10,283 nt of DNA from NCBI GenBank assembly GCA_023230265.1, contig JALNXR010000052.1, positions 1 through 10,283 on the forward strand, read 5' to 3'. Under the pieces are notes generated by a model, which had not been told where the DNA came from, did not search any database, and saw only the letters and a program-made list of their open reading frames with translations. The position numbers and the translations under genes are program-made. Shown here in pieces: positions 5,759 through 10,283 of the stretch (the stretch's first letter is position 1; the number at the start of each line of letters is the position of its first letter). Source of the DNA: Bacteroidales bacterium. GTDB lineage: Bacteria > Bacteroidota > Bacteroidia > Bacteroidales > UBA932.

Positions 5759-6964
5759 GTGGAGCCTGAAATTAGAATCTCTGAATATCTCTATAATCTT
5801 CCGGAAGAGAAGATTGCTAAATACCCTCTCCCCAACCGGGACGATTCTAAAATTTTAATTTTTAAAGATAAAAGTATTACTGATATCAAATTTTCAAATC
5901 TAAAGGAGTTATTGCCTGCGGAATCAATTATGGTAATCAACAACACAAAGGTGATTCCTGCCAGATTATGGTTTAAGAAAGAGAGCGGTGCATCAATAGA
6001 GGTATTTTGTCTGGAACCGGTGAATCCCCCCGAATACAGTACCTCTTTTGCGGCCAGAAATGAATCAGTGTGGAAGTGTGTTGTAGGAAATGTCAAGAGA
6101 TGGAAAGAGGGGGACATTTTGTACGATCACCAGGGAGATGTATGCCTGTCTGAAATTGATCTGAGAGCCACTCTTTTGGAAAAAATTGAAGATAAATATA
6201 TTATAAAATTCAATTGGAGAGGTGACCTCACATTTTCTGAGCTCATTGACAAATGTGGAAAGATCCCTATTCCACCTTATCTTAAAAGAGATTCCGAAAA
6301 ACTGGATTATGACCGATATCAGACTACATATGCCGAGTACAGAGGATCGGTCGCGGCGCCAACAGCAGGGCTTCATTTCACTGACAATGTGCTAAAAAGT
6401 ATCAGAAATAAAGGTATTGAGATATCGGAGCTTTGTCTTCATGTAGGCGCAGGAACATTCATTCCTGTTAAATCGGACCTGATCTCTCAACACAAAATGC
6501 ATTCTGAACCCTACACTGTCACTGTTGCCCTGATTGAACAGCTACTCAACCGGGGCAACCGAAAAATTATATCAGTGGGCACAACCTCTCTGAGATGTCT
6601 GGAATCTCTTTACTATCTTGGAGTACACTGTATTGAAAAAGGGGAGCCGGGAGAGGTTCTGCAATGGGAACCATATGTCAGAGATTACGCATACTCATTT
6701 GATCAGGCAATTAAAGCTCTCAGCAACTGGATGAAATTAAATGGTTTGAAAGAGCTGCACTCCAGGACGGGAATTATAATAGTACCCTCTTTCAAATTTA
6801 GGTGTGCAGATATTTTAATAACCAATTTCCACCAGCCTGGGAGCACTCTTTTGTTACTTGTTGCAGCCTTTACAGGGGAAAGATGGAGAGATATATACTC
6901 TTATGCCCTAAAAAATGATTTCCGTTTTCTGAGTTACGGAGACAGCTCTATTCTGTTTCGCTGA
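5759..6964 (+). CDS. queA: S-adenosylmethionine:tRNA ribosyltransferase-isomerase family, long Bacteroidota form
   Basis: The 401-residue product belongs to the QueA family, which transfers and isomerises the ribosyl moiety of SAM onto preQ1 in tRNA to give epoxyqueuosine. Seen: NNTKVIPARL (61-70), IPIPPYLKR (169-177), YRGSVAAPTAGLHF (194-207), LHVGAGTFIPV (227-237), HKMHSE (245-250), VGTTSLRCLES (273-283), TNFHQPGSTLLLLVAAF (355-371) and YGDSSILF (393-400). It is about 50 residues longer than ordinary QueA (about 340-350). A variant middle section carries WKCVVGNVKRWKEGD (105-119), recalling a longer QueA-like form I associate with Bacteroidota. Whether it does the canonical reaction or is a paralogue cannot be settled here. 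Start: GTG at 5759, with an in-frame TAA at 5750-5752 and no upstream ATG. Its 3' end overlaps the convergent DUF255 gene by 17 bp. Confidence 0.85.
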   Translation: MEPEIRISEYLYNLPEEKIAKYPLPNRDDSKILIFKDKSITDIKFSNLKELLPAESIMVINNTKVIPARLWFKKESGASIEVFCLEPVNPPEYSTSFAARNESVWKCVVGNVKRWKEGDILYDHQGDVCLSEIDLRATLLEKIEDKYIIKFNWRGDLTFSELIDKCGKIPIPPYLKRDSEKLDYDRYQTTYAEYRGSVAAPTAGLHFTDNVLKSIRNKGIEISELCLHVGAGTFIPVKSDLISQHKMHSEPYTVTVALIEQLLNRGNRKIISVGTTSLRCLESLYYLGVHCIEKGEPGEVLQWEPYVRDYAYSFDQAIKALSNWMKLNGLKELHSRTGIIIVPSFKFRCADILITNFHQPGSTLLLLVAAFTGERWRDIYSYALKNDFRFLSYGDSSILFR

Positions 6965-8708
6965 CTTTGTTAATACAGTTGAATCTTAATATTTTATGAG
7001 CCCAGCTTGAGAGCATTGGACCCGATGCCATCAGATTTGGGGCAATATTGTCTATTTGTTGTCTGGCAACAGACAGATAATATTTATCCCCTGTAAGTTC
7101 AAAGTAGGTTATCAGGTTTCCTGCCATTACAGAATTTGCAGAGGGTCTTATAATATCAATGTTTGATTCTCTTTTAAAAGGAATTGTCTCTGCTTGTAAG
7201 CTCTTCTCTGATTTAGAAAACATCCCGTTCTCTTGTTTGTAAAAATGTTCCATTATTACTGCCAGTGTACGGGTTGCGATTCTCATATACATATTGTCAC
7301 CAGTGCTTTTGAAGAGGTCCATAGCGGCATCCATAAAATTAGTGTAGTCTGACAGATAGCCCAACATTCTTTTTCTGTTACAGCACACATACCGGAATAG
7401 TTTGCCCTCATCGTTGCTGTTATTAATTATCAGGTACTCCATTGTGTCCTGAGCTGTTGCAATAAGTTCCGGTCTGCCCAGCTGGGTGGCAGCAAGGGTA
7501 ACTGCTTTTACAAATTGTGAATTGTAGGAGGTAATTTCCCTTTTGTCAATAAAATGACCTCTGTGTTCCTCTCTTCTGTTCTTGAGAAGTTGAAGATCAT
7601 CTTCTGTTAAAACATTCTCTTGCGCACCCTTTCTGACCGGAATCTGTTTCTTCATTCTGTCAATATTGAGGTCCATGTCGAGAAAGAGGGCTATCTCTTT
7701 GTATCTCTGAGGAAAAAGGAGAGACAACTCATATATCGAGTATCCGTAATAGTCTGATTCACTCTCAGGGGTCATAAGGGTGGAGCTGGAGTAATAACCC
7801 CCTCTGCCGTTTGATAAAACATCTTTAATAAAGGAAATTGTCCTGAGAGCCGTCTCTCTGTATGATTCCTTTCCAAAATGTTGATAAGCCGCTGAGTAGA
7901 GTATAATATACTGGCTGTTGTCTTCCAGCGTCTTCTCATACAGGGCTCTCTTGCAGGTATAATCTTCACACTGCCTGTAAAATCCACCCTCAACCGGATC
8001 AAAAATTGCTGAATATTGAAGATGATCCAGCAAAGACTCTATACTCGAAGATATCTCCATGTCGGGATAGCATTTAAGATACTCAACAACAGTGTAGAGA
8101 CTGCTGGGGTTAGGAGTAAAGGGACGCAGGTGAAAAATAAAATCCTTATCAAACATACCCTTGTACCAGTGTAACATATAGTTAGTTAACTCCTGTTGCC
8201 CTATATTGGAACCATTACATTTTTTGGTTATTACTCCGGTATTTACTGCTCTTTTAGATAACTCATCAGCCATCTGAGACAATAACTCCTTTTTTTCTTT
8301 TTTTGCTTTAAGGATACTGTATATAATCTCTTTAAAGTTGGCCGGATCGGAGTTTGAAAAACATATAATAGGTCTCCTGTCCGGCATAATAAGCAAATTC
8401 ATAGGGCCATATGAAAAATCGTCATTCAGAAATAGCAGATCCAGTGCCAAAAGAAATGATTCAGGCCTGTCCTCTTTATCTTCTGCGATACAGATAAAAT
8501 TTTCATTTAACAATTTAATTACCTCATTGTCGGAGAACAGCCTTTGTGACTCCTCCCGGAGTTTTATGTTGCTTATATATCCAATATGCTGAAAAATAAG
8601 TTTATCCTCCCTTACAGCTCTCTCAGCAAGCTCCTTTGTGAGAGAGGAATGCCATTCTATCCCGTTTCTGTCAAGTAATCTTAAGTATGGAGAGCAGCTG
8701 TTTAACAT
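6948..8708 (-). CDS. Divergent DUF255 / YyaL (SSP411-like) protein with degenerate thioredoxin motif
   Basis: The 586-residue product (numbered from the ATG at 8708) has the DUF255 layout: a thioredoxin-like N-terminal domain then an (alpha/alpha)6-barrel like N-acylglucosamine 2-epimerase. Recognisable segments are SPYLRLLDRNGIEWH (6-20), EDKLIFQHIGY (34-44), EDKEDRPES (76-84), FDPVEGGFYR (236-245), YEKTLEDN (257-264), LSDYTNFMDAAMDL (452-465) and RPSANS (521-526). In typical members GYSTCHWCHVM follows, but here it is GYISNIKL (43-50), so both cysteines are replaced (N47, L50). The usual DADSEG stretch is also lost (around 307-315), and the usual T-x-WN is ITSYN (392-396). The frame is intact over 586 codons, so this looks like divergence rather than decay. 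The longer reading from 8804 would overlap the divergent ligase gene and adds unconserved residues. Function unknown; no signal peptide is evident. Confidence 0.8.
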   Translation of the reverse strand: MLNSCSPYLRLLDRNGIEWHSSLTKELAERAVREDKLIFQHIGYISNIKLREESQRLFSDNEVIKLLNENFICIAEDKEDRPESFLLALDLLFLNDDFSYGPMNLLIMPDRRPIICFSNSDPANFKEIIYSILKAKKEKKELLSQMADELSKRAVNTGVITKKCNGSNIGQQELTNYMLHWYKGMFDKDFIFHLRPFTPNPSSLYTVVEYLKCYPDMEISSSIESLLDHLQYSAIFDPVEGGFYRQCEDYTCKRALYEKTLEDNSQYIILYSAAYQHFGKESYRETALRTISFIKDVLSNGRGGYYSSSTLMTPESESDYYGYSIYELSLLFPQRYKEIALFLDMDLNIDRMKKQIPVRKGAQENVLTEDDLQLLKNRREEHRGHFIDKREITSYNSQFVKAVTLAATQLGRPELIATAQDTMEYLIINNSNDEGKLFRYVCCNRKRMLGYLSDYTNFMDAAMDLFKSTGDNMYMRIATRTLAVIMEHFYKQENGMFSKSEKSLQAETIPFKRESNIDIIRPSANSVMAGNLITYFELTGDKYYLSVARQQIDNIAPNLMASGPMLSSWAHKILRFNCINKVSETE

Positions 8709-8714
8709 TTTTTT

Positions 8715-8722
8715 TAAATTTG
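8715..8722 (+). promoter_or_regulatory. -7 box for the acyl-CoA ligase gene
   Basis: TAAATTTG is a perfect TAnnTTTG within the 37-bp gap between the divergent DUF255 and ligase starts. It implies a leader of about 17 nt before the ATG at 8746. The -33 region would lie inside the DUF255 5' end and shows no TTTG. No equally good box is seen for the DUF255 gene; the nearest is AATTTTTG at 8745-8738 on the minus strand (7 of 8). Confidence 0.4.
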
Positions 8723-8745
8723 TACGTGAACTTAAACCAAAAATT

Positions 8746-10283
8746 ATGAAACGAACAATTATCGATCTGTTTGAGGAGTCGGTTTCAAAATTTCCGGATA
8801 ACACTCTCCTTATGGAGAAACAGGATGGAGAATATAAACCGACTACCTATTCACAAACCAAAGCACTAGCAGAACAATTCGGTGCAGGACTTTGTTCATT
8901 GGGATTCTCTCAAAAAAGCAACGCATCTATACTTTCTGAAGGGAGAAACCTTTGGATAATTGGCGAACTTGCAATATTTTATGCGGCAGGAGTTAATGTT
9001 CCGCTTTCGATTAAACTGGAGGAGAGCTCTGATCTGCTTTTCAGACTGCAACATGCCGATGTAACATTGATGATGTTATCCGGCCGGCAGTTGCAGAAGA
9101 TCCGTGCAATAAAGGATAAACTTCCCCTTATTAAACATTTTATAATATTCGATAAGCAGGACAACTACCAGGAGAGGGAAATTTACTATGGAGATGTCAT
9201 GGAGATGGGCAAAGAGTATCTTAAGATAAATTACGACAAATTTATTGAACTCTCCAGATCGATTCAGAATAATGACTATGCCACAATTACATATACATCA
9301 GGAACAACTGCAGATCCAAAAGGTGTGGTGCTTACCCACAGGAACTACACAGCCAATGTCGAACAGTCCTTAACATGCATGGATATACCGCCTCAATACA
9401 AAAATCTTATAATATTGCCACTGGATCACTGCTTTGCACATGTTGTCGGGTTTTATATAATGATTGCCAAGGGTGCAGTTGTTGCAACTGTTCAGCAGGG
9501 GAGAACAGCTATTGAATCGCTCAAAAATATTCCGGTAAACATCCAGGAGATCAAACCCAATATACTGCTATCTGTTCCTGCTCTGGCAAAAAGCTTTAGA
9601 AAAAACATAGAACAGTCGGTAAAAGCAAAAGGCAAGTTTACTGAAAAACTCTTCTATTTTGCACTTAATCTCTCTATTAAGTACAATAAGGATGGTTGGA
9701 ACAGGGGTTCCGGGTGGACATTCATACTCTGGCCTCTCAAGGTCCTTTTTGACAGTTTAATCTTTTCTAAGGTAAGAATGGCAATGGGAGGAGAGCTGGA
9801 GTTCTTTGTGGGAGGAGGGGCGCTGCTTGACAAGGAGCTTCAGAAATTCTTCTATGCCATAGGAATACCGATGTTCCAGGGATATGGATTATCCGAGGCA
9901 ACACCGGTAATCTCAACCAATACTCCTGCAAGACATAAGCTGGGCTCATCGGGAATATTGGTAAAACCTCTAGAAATCAAGATTGTGGATAACGAGGACA
10001 GAGTGTTGAAAACAGGGGAGGCTGGAGAGATTGTAATAAAAGGGGAGAATGTGATGGCCTGCTACTGGAAAAATCCAAAAGCCACTTCTGAGACTGTAAA
10101 GGATGGGTGGTTGTACACCGGGGATCTCGGATATCTGGACAAAGATGGATTTCTTTATGTTCAGGGACGGTTTAAATCATTGTTGATTGGCAGTGACGGA
10201 GAAAAATACTCCCCTGAAGAGATTGAGGAGACTATGGTAACCCAGTCGAGGCTAATTCAACAGATTATGCTTTATAACAACCA
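8746..10283 (+). CDS. AMP-forming acyl-CoA ligase (long-chain fatty acid-CoA ligase type), 3' end outside window
   Basis: The frame is open from the ATG at 8746 to the window edge, giving 512 complete codons. It encodes an ANL-superfamily adenylating enzyme that activates a carboxylic acid with ATP to acyl-AMP and passes it to CoA. Seen: the phosphate-binding motif YTSGTTADPKGV (183-194), LPLDHCFAHVVGF (224-236), GGGALLDKEL (356-365), the A5 motif GYGLSEATPVIS (379-390), YTGDLGYLDKDGF (457-469) and GRFKSLLIGSDGEKYSPEEIE (within 474-494). The C-terminal subdomain with the A10 lysine lies beyond the edge. The layout favours a FadD-like enzyme rather than acetyl-CoA synthetase, but chain length cannot be told. 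SPPEE-type hinge residues and the start MKRTIIDLFEESVSKFPDNT are typical of Bacteroidota homologues. It diverges from the DUF255 gene across 37 bp. Confidence 0.9.
   Translation, partial: MKRTIIDLFEESVSKFPDNTLLMEKQDGEYKPTTYSQTKALAEQFGAGLCSLGFSQKSNASILSEGRNLWIIGELAIFYAAGVNVPLSIKLEESSDLLFRLQHADVTLMMLSGRQLQKIRAIKDKLPLIKHFIIFDKQDNYQEREIYYGDVMEMGKEYLKINYDKFIELSRSIQNNDYATITYTSGTTADPKGVVLTHRNYTANVEQSLTCMDIPPQYKNLIILPLDHCFAHVVGFYIMIAKGAVVATVQQGRTAIESLKNIPVNIQEIKPNILLSVPALAKSFRKNIEQSVKAKGKFTEKLFYFALNLSIKYNKDGWNRGSGWTFILWPLKVLFDSLIFSKVRMAMGGELEFFVGGGALLDKELQKFFYAIGIPMFQGYGLSEATPVISTNTPARHKLGSSGILVKPLEIKIVDNEDRVLKTGEAGEIVIKGENVMACYWKNPKATSETVKDGWLYTGDLGYLDKDGFLYVQGRFKSLLIGSDGEKYSPEEIEETMVTQSRLIQQIMLYNN

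Noticed and set aside
8709..8804. N-terminal extension of the DUF255 protein to an ATG at 8804
   Set aside because: The 32 extra residues do not resemble the family, whose homology begins at MLNSCSPYL, and they are antisense to the well-supported start of the ligase gene.

Overview
The window is an ordinary chromosomal segment of an AT-rich Bacteroidota bacterium, most likely of the order Bacteroidales. The clues are near-perfect Bacteroidota-type -7 boxes (TAnnTTTG) in front of most transcription units, A/T-rich leaders with no clear Shine-Dalgarno sequence, and typical Bacteroidota protein families (a small XRE regulator with a conserved C-terminal strand, a long QueA-type protein, a FadD-like ligase). 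I see no mobile element, tRNA, rRNA or CRISPR array.

Layout. 1-366 (-): N-terminal part of a 1-pyrroline-5-carboxylate dehydrogenase (PruA type), running off the left edge. A 192-bp divergent promoter region follows. 559-2417 (+): a two-gene unit, M19 dipeptidase then a YdfG-like short-chain dehydrogenase. It converges on a minus-strand cluster, with a bidirectional hairpin at the junction. 5246-2460 (-): XRE regulator, then pyrD (dihydroorotate dehydrogenase), then cinA (NMN deamidase/CinA). 5247-5758: a 512-bp gene-free AT-rich region with clusters of an inverted-repeat motif, TTTACA-N2-TGTAAA, at both ends. 5759-6964 (+): long-form QueA-like protein, overlapping tail to tail by 17 bp with 6948-8708 (-), a divergent DUF255/YyaL-family protein that has lost the thioredoxin-like CxxC. 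8746-10283 (+): an AMP-forming acyl-CoA ligase, divergent from the DUF255 gene across only 37 bp and cut by the right edge.

How they fit together. Most genes are housekeeping: proline/glutamate catabolism (pruA), peptide turnover (dipeptidase), 3-hydroxyacid/semialdehyde reduction (SDR), pyrimidine synthesis (pyrD), NAD-precursor salvage (cinA), tRNA queuosine modification (queA-like) and fatty-acid activation (ligase). No single pathway joins them.

The features most worth a second look are the operator-like array around the XRE gene, the DUF255 protein with a degenerate active site, and a cysteine where class 2 dihydroorotate dehydrogenases normally have a catalytic serine. I did not find a convincing new multi-gene system. 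The XRE/operator region is the closest candidate for undescribed regulation.
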